Source: Candidatus Bipolaricaulota bacterium | Lineage (GTDB): Bacteria; Bipolaricaulota; Bipolaricaulia; RBG-16-55-9 | DNA: 7,349 nucleotides | Direction: 5' to 3' | NCBI GenBank assembly: GCA_027021605.1 | Contig: JALUUA010000249.1 | Coordinates: 1 to 7,349 of the forward strand | Shown: positions 1-4,617 of the stretch, piece after piece | How positions within the stretch are numbered: the stretch's first letter is position 1 | Layout of the letters: the number at the start of each line of letters is the position of its first letter | Translations under genes and position numbers: made by a program | The notes under the pieces: generated by a model | Seen by the model: the letters and a program-made list of their open reading frames with translations, nothing else | What the model was told of the DNA's origin: nothing | The model's database searches: none

Positions 1-663
1 TTGGGCATCTCGGTAGACCGGCCCCTGCCGGAGCCGATCGCCGACCCGATGCTCGCCCCCTTTGCCGTCACGCGCGCGATCGAGACGCCCCTTCCCAAGG
101 GTCGGTTGTTCCCCACCGCGGAGCGCGGAAACGCCTTCCGCGTGCGCCTTACGATCGCAGCCCTCCAGGACCTGCCCGGGGTGCGGATCCAAGAACTTCT
201 CCCCGAGGGGTGGAGGGTGCGCGCCACCGTCCCCGCGGGGGTGCTCTACAAGCCCGCCACGAACGAGTGGCTGATCCCCGAGCTTATAAGAGCCGGGGAG
301 ACGCGCACGCTGGCGTATGAGGTGATCCTGCCGGACCGCGCCGCGGAGGCCCCGGGGCGCTACCCCCTTCAGGGAGCCGCCGAGAGCGGGCTCATGACCT
401 TCCTCTACGAGATCCGGGGGGACCGGGCCGTGGAGGTGCTCCAGTGCCTCCCCGTGCTGCTGGCGATCGCCCACCTCGATCCCGAGACGGGGAGGATCGA
501 CCTTACGCTGGACAACCGCATCACCCGCGAGCAGGCGAACGCCGCGTTCCTGTTGTGGCTCGAGGATAAGGAGGTCCCGGGCACCTGCGGGCAGAAGCTC
601 TCCATCCGGATGCTGCAGCAGGCCATCTCTCTGATGGTCACCGGCCAGCCCGTGGAGGAGTGA
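1..663 (+). CDS. Secreted-type protein, C-terminal part, DUF11-like domain plus dockerin-like tail (5' partial)
   Basis: The frame is open at the first base of the window and begins with a TTG that has no visible ribosome site. The gene most likely starts upstream and 220 residues are visible. Residues about 43-111 read like a DUF11/CARDB-type beta-sandwich: alternating hydrophobic strands, 'LPEGWRV' and 'AGETRTLAYEVILP'. The tail (about 165-218) resembles the dockerin-like modules at the ends of exported proteins: 'DNRITREQANAAFLLWL', a 'VPGTCGQ' turn, then a second amphipathic helix ending 'VTGQPVEE'. Two cysteines (C149, C196) could form a disulfide if the protein is exported. The stop codon at 661-663 is only five bases from the stop of the convergent gene, and no terminator hairpin was seen between them. 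Function is unknown; an extracellular or surface role is inferred from domain style. Confidence 0.75.
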   Translation: MGISVDRPLPEPIADPMLAPFAVTRAIETPLPKGRLFPTAERGNAFRVRLTIAALQDLPGVRIQELLPEGWRVRATVPAGVLYKPATNEWLIPELIRAGETRTLAYEVILPDRAAEAPGRYPLQGAAESGLMTFLYEIRGDRAVEVLQCLPVLLAIAHLDPETGRIDLTLDNRITREQANAAFLLWLEDKEVPGTCGQKLSIRMLQQAISLMVTGQPVEE

Positions 664-668
664 CCCCT

Positions 669-1310
669 TTACGACTCCCTCGGAGGGGATAAGGCCGGGA
701 GGCGCAACAGCTCCCGGGCCCGTTGCGGATCAAACTCTGCGATCTTGGCGGCGAAGACCCGCGGGGGATCGAGATCGTATTGGGCGCAGATCCGCTCCAC
801 CTTTTGAACCTCGGCTTCCAGGTCTTCCGGCCCAACTCCGGAGGAAAGAAGCATCCACCGGTACTCCCGGCGCAGGCGGTCTTCCCCCTCTCGGCCGCGA
901 TAGCGATCGGCCAGGCGCAACGACAGGCGCTCCACCTCTCGTTGCCGCAGGAGGGCCTTCTGGGTCGAGATGTCCTCCAAGACCGCCGCGCGCAGCGCCT
1001 CCACCAAGGCCGCCACGTCCACCGGCTTAAGGTCCGCAATTTTGACGGTAAAGTTCTCGATGACGCTCACCGAAGCAAGCAGCGTGACCAAGATGGTTTC
1101 CACGACGCCCAGCTGGGGGAAGAGGACGAATTTAATGAGATAGGCAGCGCCCGCGTTGACCAGCACCTTGGCAGAGAGCAGAAGCCAATACGAGAAGGTG
1201 GCGAATATGGCCCGTAAGCTCCGCACCTTGGGGTAGAACTCGTACAAGCTGAGGAGAAACGTAAGGGACGCAACTCCCGCATACAGCGCGATCTGCAGGC
1301 GGATGTCCAT
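669..1310 (-). CDS. Membrane protein of unknown function with helical cytoplasmic tail
   Basis: This 213-residue protein was not recognised as a member of a named family. The N-terminal half has three likely membrane segments, about residues 5-23, 38-62 and 68-86. The first two are linked by a short loop with basic residues ('YPKVRSLR'), suggesting that loop is cytoplasmic. Residues 95-205 are charged and helical (for example 'QREVERLSLRLADRYRGREG'), with no catalytic motif. The ATG at 1308-1310 follows a GGTAGGG-type ribosome site at 7-base spacing. It lies 32 bp after the stop of the winged-helix gene on the same strand with no promoter seen between, so the two are probably one operon. An effector or partner of the upstream DNA-binding protein is possible, but nothing in the sequence proves it. 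Confidence 0.85.
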   Translation of the reverse strand: MDIRLQIALYAGVASLTFLLSLYEFYPKVRSLRAIFATFSYWLLLSAKVLVNAGAAYLIKFVLFPQLGVVETILVTLLASVSVIENFTVKIADLKPVDVAALVEALRAAVLEDISTQKALLRQREVERLSLRLADRYRGREGEDRLRREYRWMLLSSGVGPEDLEAEVQKVERICAQYDLDPPRVFAAKIAEFDPQRARELLRLPALSPPRES

Positions 1311-1342
1311 GGAGCTTCCCTACCTGCCTACGCTGCGCCCGC

Positions 1343-1630
1343 TTAAAGGAGCTCAGGGCGTTCCGCGAGGAGGCGGTACGCCGTCCGCGTGAGGTGGTAG
1401 TATACGGAGAGATCGTCGTAGGCCCCCACCGCGGCGCGTGCCGCGAGATTCAGCTCTTCAAGGCGTTCGAGCTTCGATTTGACCCTTCCCGGCGGTACTC
1501 CGGCCATCCGCGCGACCTCGAGGAGGGGCCCCCCGCTGAGCTTGGCCAGCGCCCGAAATACCCGCTTAAGTTCCACATCTGCCTGCAGGGCTTGAGCCAC
1601 TTCCACGAGGTCCTTTTGGAGAACGGCCAT
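1343..1630 (-). CDS. Small winged-helix DNA-binding protein (ArsR/MarR-like)
   Basis: This 95-residue protein is about the length of a single winged-helix domain. After an N-terminal helix (5-18), residues 20-31 form helix 1, 34-43 helix 2 ('PLLEVARMAG') and 47-61 the recognition helix ('PGRVKSKLERLEEL'). Residues 64-80 fit the wing, ending in 'YYHLTRTAYRLLAE', the usual 'Y.LT..G..LL' close of ArsR/MarR/PadR-like domains. No metal-binding cysteine motif is present: the protein has no cysteine, so it is not a classical metal-sensing ArsR. The ATG at 1628-1630 has AGGGG at 5-base spacing. It is the first gene of an operon with the membrane protein at 669-1310. The tandem repeats in its own promoter are candidate operators, which would make it autoregulatory; this is inference. 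Confidence 0.85.
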   Translation of the reverse strand: MAVLQKDLVEVAQALQADVELKRVFRALAKLSGGPLLEVARMAGVPPGRVKSKLERLEELNLAARAAVGAYDDLSVYYHLTRTAYRLLAERPELL

Positions 1631-1656
1631 AGTCGCCCCTTTCCCGGACCATCGGC

Positions 1657-1686
1657 ATTCTACCTAAAGCCGAAGAATTCCGTCAA
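1657..1686 (-). promoter_or_regulatory. Sigma70-type promoter of the winged-helix/membrane protein operon
   Basis: Read on the minus strand, TTGACG (1686-1681) is followed after 18 bp by TAGAAT (1662-1657), five of six bases of TATAAT. The inferred transcript starts near 1650, giving a leader of about 20 nt that includes the AGGGG ribosome site. Confidence 0.6.
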
Positions 1687-1700
1687 GCATTCTGTCAAGC
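1677..1700 (-). repeat. Two tandem 12-bp direct repeats over the -35 box
   Basis: On the minus strand GCTTGACAGAAT (1700-1689) is followed immediately by GCTTGACGGAAT (1688-1677), with 11 of 12 bases identical. The second copy contains the likely -35 box. The 12-bp period places equivalent faces slightly more than one helical turn apart, as expected for cooperative binding of a regulator, perhaps the winged-helix protein encoded next to it. An alternative is a duplicated -35 box. Confidence 0.75.
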
Positions 1701-1752
1701 AGCGACAGCTCCCCCGGTTTCTCCGTTCCTCAAAGGGATTCCCTCCCGGGGC

Positions 1753-1781
1753 TGGACGCAGAGCATCCTCTCCTGTACCCT
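1753..1781 (+). promoter_or_regulatory. Weak candidate promoter of the DUF5317 gene
   Basis: TGGACG (1753-1758), 17 bp, TACCCT (1776-1781). Both boxes are only partial matches, but the spacing is ideal and the position suits the strong ribosome site AAGGAGG at 1802-1808. Confidence 0.3.
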
Positions 1782-1818
1782 ACCGACTGTACGCGCACGC
1801 TAAGGAGGCAAGGCGAAT

Positions 1819-2415
1819 ATGCTCCTGCTTTGGGCCCTTCCCATCGGGGTTCTTGTGGGCTACCTGCGCGGCGGCCGCCTGGGCAACCTCGCCCGGCTGC
1901 AGCTGCGCGGGGCGTGGCTCGTCCTCGGGGCCTTCGTAATTCAGCTATTGATCTTCCCGCTCCCCGGCTTTGAGGGGCCCCTGATCCCGTGGGGAACGGC
2001 TACCCTTCACCTCCTCTCGTATGCGCTCCTGGCCGGCTTCGTGTGGCTCAACCGGCGGGAGTGGGGGATCCTCCTTATGGGCGCGGGGATGCTCCTTAAC
2101 ATCCTCGTGATCACGGCCAACGGGGGCTACATGCCCACCTACCCGGAGCTGCTGGAGCGGGCGGGCCGCACCCGAGCCGCCGAAACCCTGCTCGAAAGGG
2201 GCTTCTACGGCAACAACGTCTGCATCGGGTGCGAGGGGATCGCCACGCGGCTTACGTTTCTGGGGGACGTGTTCGCCACCCCGGCGTGGGTCCCGGGAGC
2301 GAACGTCTTCAGCGTGGGCGACGTGCTCCTCGCCCTGGGGCTGATCCTCTTCCTCCAGGCGAAGATGCGCCCGCAGACACCACAGCAACAACAGCCGCAA
2401 GCCCCCAGGGCCTAG
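1819..2415 (+). CDS. DUF5317 family integral membrane protein
   Basis: This 198-residue protein has the pattern recalled for DUF5317: an N-terminal 'VGYLRGGRLGNLARLQLRGAWLVL', the segment 'NGGYMPTYPE' (101-110), then 'TRLTFLGDVF' and 'VFSVGDVLLALGLILFLQ' (163-180). Membrane segments are likely at about 1-17, 31-48, 60-77, 80-99 and 162-180. The function of the family is not known to me. Between the NGGYMP motif and the last helix lies 'GNNVCIGCEG', a C135-x-x-C138 pair that is unexpected in such a protein. The C-terminus is a short Gln/Pro-rich tail ('QTPQQQQPQAPRA'). The ATG at 1819 has a near-perfect AAGGAGG at 10-base spacing. The gene is monocistronic as far as seen: divergent from the operon on its left and convergent with the gene on its right. 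Confidence 0.9.
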   Translation: MLLLWALPIGVLVGYLRGGRLGNLARLQLRGAWLVLGAFVIQLLIFPLPGFEGPLIPWGTATLHLLSYALLAGFVWLNRREWGILLMGAGMLLNILVITANGGYMPTYPELLERAGRTRAAETLLERGFYGNNVCIGCEGIATRLTFLGDVFATPAWVPGANVFSVGDVLLALGLILFLQAKMRPQTPQQQQPQAPRA

Positions 2416-2453
2416 GCGGGTTCCCTTTCCCCTTCCCCTGCTCTCTTAGGCCC
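2408..2453. other. Possible long-armed stem-loop between convergent genes
   Basis: GGGCCTA at 2408-2414 pairs with TAGGCCC at 2447-2453. The stem can be extended inward with one mismatch to about 2420/2441, leaving a pyrimidine-rich loop. There is no T-run after it on either strand, so a classical intrinsic terminator is not supported; it overlaps the last codons of the DUF5317 gene. Confidence 0.25.
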
Positions 2454-2470
2454 CTACTGCGGGATACGGC

Positions 2471-2803
2471 CTACGAAGAGGACGCGGAGGTGGCCTTGCT
2501 GCTCTGGATGGCGAGCGCGCGGAGGACGTCCTTGCGGCTTACGAGCCCGGCCTGCACCAGAAGCTCCCCGATGAGCTTCTTCTGCTTCTCGCCCTTCTGG
2601 GCCTGGAGGAGCTTCTCGATCTCCTTGGGGTCGAGCTTGCCCATGTCCACCAAGATCTCCCCCAGCTTCTTGTTCCCCTCGAAGTACCACTCGAGGATGC
2701 TGAGGATCACGGCGCTGCGGCTCTTGCGCTCCCGGTGCGCCAGCTCGTCCACCTTGTCGATCAGATATTGATCTTCCTTCGTGTAATAGATCGTCATCTG
2801 CAC
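2471..2803 (-). CDS. Ribbon-helix-helix protein fused to GspE_N/MshEN-like tandem repeat, possible c-di-GMP-responsive regulator
   Basis: Residues 2-42 fit a CopG-type ribbon-helix-helix DNA-binding domain: strand 'MTIYYT', helix A 9-25, then 'KSRSAVILSILEWYFEGN' as helix B. Residues 46-69 and 77-100 are two copies of a 24-residue repeat, 'LGEILVDMGKLDPKEIEKLLQ' and 'IGELLVQAGLVSRKDVLRAL', each ending in Gln. This is the signature of GspE_N (type II secretion/MshE ATPase N-domain). In MshE this tandem motif (RLGxx..., ...LxxQ) binds cyclic di-GMP. Here the leading Arg is Lys in copy 1 and missing in copy 2, so ligand binding is plausible but unproven. At 110 residues there is no ATPase domain, so this is not a secretion ATPase fragment. 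GTG at 2803 is preferred to the ATG two codons later because AGGGGGAG lies about 8 bases upstream of it. The neighbouring upstream gene is riboswitch-controlled. Confidence 0.88.
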   Translation of the reverse strand: MQMTIYYTKEDQYLIDKVDELAHRERKSRSAVILSILEWYFEGNKKLGEILVDMGKLDPKEIEKLLQAQKGEKQKKLIGELLVQAGLVSRKDVLRALAIQSSKATSASSS

Positions 2804-2845
2804 GGTCCACTCCCCCTTTGGTATAAGAATCCGTCCGCTTGTGCT

Positions 2846-2875
2846 AGTCTATCATAGCGGCGCGCGGGGCGTCAA
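2846..2875 (-). promoter_or_regulatory. Candidate promoter of the RHH-MshEN-like gene
   Basis: Minus strand TTGACG (2875-2870), 18 bp, TAGACT (2851-2846). The -35 and its flank (GCTTGACG) match the promoter at 1657-1686 exactly. The predicted transcript starts near 2839, giving a leader of about 36 nt. It implies that the gene is not wholly dependent on the riboswitch transcript upstream. Confidence 0.45.
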
Positions 2876-2904
2876 GCGCTCAAGCGGGCTCGTGCGGGCG
2901 GGGA

Positions 2905-3462
2905 TCAACGGGTCGAGATCGTGTAGACGAGCGTAATGCGATAGTTCCCGGGCCGGTGGCGCTCCCGGTCGAAGAGGACCCGGTAGTCCACGGGGACGCG
3001 GTGCTCGCCCGGGGGGCCCGCGGTCAGCGCCTGGTCGTAGCGCTGCACGGTGAGGTAGCGGCCTTGCCCGCTTGCCCGCACTTGGAAGTCGGTGATCGGC
3101 TTGGTGACCGACCCGTCGAAGCTGGTGCCCATGTCCGCGTCCTCGGCGCGCACCGCGATGAGCCAGGGGACGTTGCTCCGAGCCAGGAGGGTAACGGCCC
3201 CGAGCCGCTCGACGTACCCCCTCTCCAAATCCTCCGGTGTGGGGTTGGGGATCACAAACGGGGAGGATACGCTCGCCCCCCCGCCCTCGGCGCGGCCGTC
3301 CGGCCCGAGGACGTAAAGGGTCTGGGTGCTCTCCGCCCGCCAGCGGAGCTCGACCGCCGTGGGGGCGTCTCCCCACAGGGAAGGGCTGCTCATCAGGAGA
3401 GGCACCAGGGCGCTCCCGAGGAGAACCTCCCATCCGGGTCTCCGGGTCTTGCCCCTTCTCAT
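2905..3462 (-). CDS. Secreted protein of unknown function under c-di-GMP riboswitch control
   Basis: This 185-residue protein starts with a signal peptide: basic n-region (MRRGKTRRPG), hydrophobic stretch about 11-30, and a likely cleavage site near residues 31-33. The mature part looks all-beta, with alternating hydrophobic strands. It ends in 'VPVDYRVLFD' and 'PGNYRITLVYTISTR', the kind of final strands seen in secreted beta-sandwich domains such as spore-coat-U/pilin-like or WxL-like proteins. No named family is claimed. The mature protein has no cysteine, no lipobox and no catalytic motif. The ATG at 3460-3462 lies directly after the riboswitch; GAAGGA is only two bases before it, unusually close. 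No downstream start (V20, M24) would keep the signal peptide, so this start is retained. Control by c-di-GMP fits a surface, adhesion or matrix role, which is inference. Confidence 0.85.
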   Translation of the reverse strand: MRRGKTRRPGWEVLLGSALVPLLMSSPSLWGDAPTAVELRWRAESTQTLYVLGPDGRAEGGGASVSSPFVIPNPTPEDLERGYVERLGAVTLLARSNVPWLIAVRAEDADMGTSFDGSVTKPITDFQVRASGQGRYLTVQRYDQALTAGPPGEHRVPVDYRVLFDRERHRPGNYRITLVYTISTR

Positions 3463-3557
3463 GGTCCTTCGGTAGCCCGGCTGCCCTAGGCGTTCGCCCG
3501 TAGGCCCGTGGCTTTGCGCCCCATCCTTTCGGATGGTTTGCCCTTATCGAGACCGCC
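3463..3557 (-). promoter_or_regulatory. Cyclic di-GMP-I riboswitch (GEMM-I)
   Basis: Read on the minus strand, the hallmark segments of the GEMM-I aptamer occur in order. GGGCAAACC (3543-3535) is followed by the hairpin CCATCC-GAAA-GGATGG (3536-3521), whose GNRA loop is the conserved tetraloop. Then come GGCGCAAAGCC (3520-3510), CCTA (3504-3501), a short hairpin GGC-GAAC-GCC (3498-3489), TAGG (3488-3485) and CAGCCGGGCTACCGA (3483-3469). CCTA with TAGG forms the expected tetraloop receptor side. The outer GGTCT (3554-3550) can pair with GGACC (3467-3463) to close P1. That 3' strand overlaps the GAAGGA ribosome site and abuts the ATG, and no terminator with a T-run follows. The switch therefore most likely acts on translation, with ligand binding hiding the ribosome site (OFF); the direction is inference. 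Confidence 0.92.
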
Positions 3558-3590
3558 TTTCGCCCCCTCGGTCTTCGAGGGCACAATTTT

Positions 3591-3619
3591 ACTATAATCT
3601 ACTTCGAGGAGGATGTCAA
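3591..3619 (-). promoter_or_regulatory. Near-consensus sigma70 promoter driving the riboswitch and secreted protein gene
   Basis: Minus strand TTGACA (3619-3614), exactly 17 bp, TATAGT (3596-3591). The inferred start near 3584 places a small hairpin CCTCG-AAGAC-CGAGG (3580-3566) at the extreme 5' end of the transcript, directly followed by the c-di-GMP aptamer. It is the strongest promoter seen in the window, suggesting that regulation is exerted after initiation by the riboswitch. Confidence 0.82.
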
Positions 3620-3633
3620 GGCTTATCCTCTTT

Positions 3634-3649
3634 TGCTATGTTTATAGCA
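3634..3649. repeat. Inverted repeat TGCTAT-N4-ATAGCA, possible operator
   Basis: A perfect 6-bp dyad around GTTT lies in an unusually AT-rich patch, between the minus-strand promoter of the riboswitch gene and the + strand promoter of the transporter operon. It sits about 15 bp upstream of the former's -35 and about 60 bp upstream of the latter's -10. It could bind a regulator of either unit; no T-run makes it a terminator. Confidence 0.4.
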
Positions 3650-3705
3650 TACACCATCGCACTCCCGGGTAGAAACGCTCACGGGTCGCGGGGTGCGGGA
3701 AGGGC

Positions 3706-3714
3706 TGCTATACT
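3706..3714 (+). promoter_or_regulatory. Extended -10 promoter of the liv-type operon, near-leaderless
   Basis: TGCTATACT gives an extended -10 (TGn) followed by TATACT, with five of six bases matching TATAAT. No good -35 box lies at 16-18 bp, which an extended -10 can offset. Transcription would begin near 3721, only about six bases before the ATG at 3727, and no Shine-Dalgarno sequence precedes that ATG. Confidence 0.5.
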
Positions 3715-3726
3715 CGATCCATCGCC

Positions 3727-4617
3727 ATGACCGTCGTCCTCTTTCAGCTCCTGAGCGGGTTCGTGTGGGGATGGGTCGTCGCCCTGGTCGCCCTGGGGCT
3801 CAGCCTCGTCTACGGGGTGATGCGGATCATCAACGTCGCTCACGGGGCGTTCTACATGCTGGGGGCCGCGGTGGGCATCTCCCTCTACGAGCCGCTCCGG
3901 AGCCTCCTGGGCAGCGCTCCCCTGGCGTTCTCCCTCGTGCTCCTCCTCGCACCCCTGCTCGTAGGGGCCCTCGGAGCGCTCCTCGAGGTCACGACCCTAA
4001 GGCCCCTGGTGGCGCGGGGGAGGTTTGCGATGACGATCGTGGCCACCTTCGCCCTGATGCTGATCCTCCAGCAGGGCGCCCAGCTCCTGCTCCCGGGGGT
4101 GCGCTCCGTCCCGGCGCCCCTCTCGGGAGGGGTGGAGCTGCTGGGGCTGCGCTACCCCCTTTACCGGCTGGCCCTGGCCGCGATGGCCCTGCTCCTCTTG
4201 GGGCTTACGGCCCTCTTTCTGTACAGGACGCGCTTTGGCCTGTGGGCGCGGGCCGTCCGCCAGGATCGGGAGCTGGCCGTGAGCGTGGGCATCCCCGCCC
4301 CGTGGGTCTACTCGGGGACGTTTGCCCTGGGAGCCGGGCTGGCGGCCGCCGCGGGGTGGCTGACCGCCCCGGTCGTACGCTTTGACCCCCAGATGGGGAT
4401 GGACATCCTGCTCCAGAGCTTTTTGGTCGTGATCGTGGGGGGGTTGGGGAGCCTGCGCGGCGCGGTGGTCGCCGCGCTGCTGCTGCGGGTGACGGAGGGG
4501 CTGCTCACGGTCTGGTTTGACCCCGTGGGCGCGCGGGCTCTGGCGCTCCTCCTCATGGGCGCGCTCTTGCTCCTAAGACCCCATGGGCTCTTCGGACGGC
4601 AGGAGGCTCCGGCATGA
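3727..4617 (+). CDS. livH: Branched-chain amino acid-type ABC transporter permease LivH
   Basis: This 296-residue inner-membrane protein is one of the two permease subunits of a HAAT-family importer. Family marks are 'LVYGVMRIINVAHGAFYMLG' (27-46), the cytoplasmic coupling segment 'RAVRQDRELAVSVGI' (175-189), 'VVIVGGLGSLRGAVVAALLL' (234-253) and the C-terminal 'LLLRPHGLFGR' (281-291). About eight hydrophobic segments and the length are normal for LivH. The start aligns with the usual LivH N-terminus ('FQLLSGFVWGWVVALVALGLSL'); there is no in-frame upstream start and no Shine-Dalgarno, in line with a near-leaderless mRNA. It is the first gene of a four-gene operon and overlaps livM by ATGA. 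The substrate could be branched-chain amino acids, another amino acid, an amide or urea; the permease alone does not decide. Confidence 0.95.
   Translation: MTVVLFQLLSGFVWGWVVALVALGLSLVYGVMRIINVAHGAFYMLGAAVGISLYEPLRSLLGSAPLAFSLVLLLAPLLVGALGALLEVTTLRPLVARGRFAMTIVATFALMLILQQGAQLLLPGVRSVPAPLSGGVELLGLRYPLYRLALAAMALLLLGLTALFLYRTRFGLWARAVRQDRELAVSVGIPAPWVYSGTFALGAGLAAAAGWLTAPVVRFDPQMGMDILLQSFLVVIVGGLGSLRGAVVAALLLRVTEGLLTVWFDPVGARALALLLMGALLLLRPHGLFGRQEAPA

Noticed and set aside
676..691. CCCTCGGAGGG as terminator between the convergent genes at 663/669
   Set aside because: Arms too short for a stable hairpin with a real loop, no T-run, and it lies inside codons of the membrane protein gene.
723..1217. 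+ strand open frame of 164 codons opposite the membrane protein gene
   Set aside because: No ribosome site or recognisable domain; the minus frame shows clear membrane helices and operon spacing.
2851..2856. TATGAT as -10 box of the RHH gene promoter
   Set aside because: Only 13 bp from TTGACG; TAGACT at 18 bp is the more reasonable partner.
2884..2899. GC-rich repeat after the secreted protein gene, possible terminator
   Set aside because: It is a direct repeat (GCGGGC-N4-GCGGGC), not an inverted one, so it cannot form a hairpin.
2852..3586. Minus-strand open frame of 244 codons covering the secreted protein gene and riboswitch
   Set aside because: Arg/Pro/Gly-rich with no signal peptide or domain, and it would start inside the structured riboswitch leader.
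3593..3598. Perfect TATAAT on the + strand, possible promoter for the transporter operon
   Set aside because: No acceptable -35 at 15-19 bp; it overlaps the minus-strand -10 box, where TTGACA at 17 bp gives the stronger reading.
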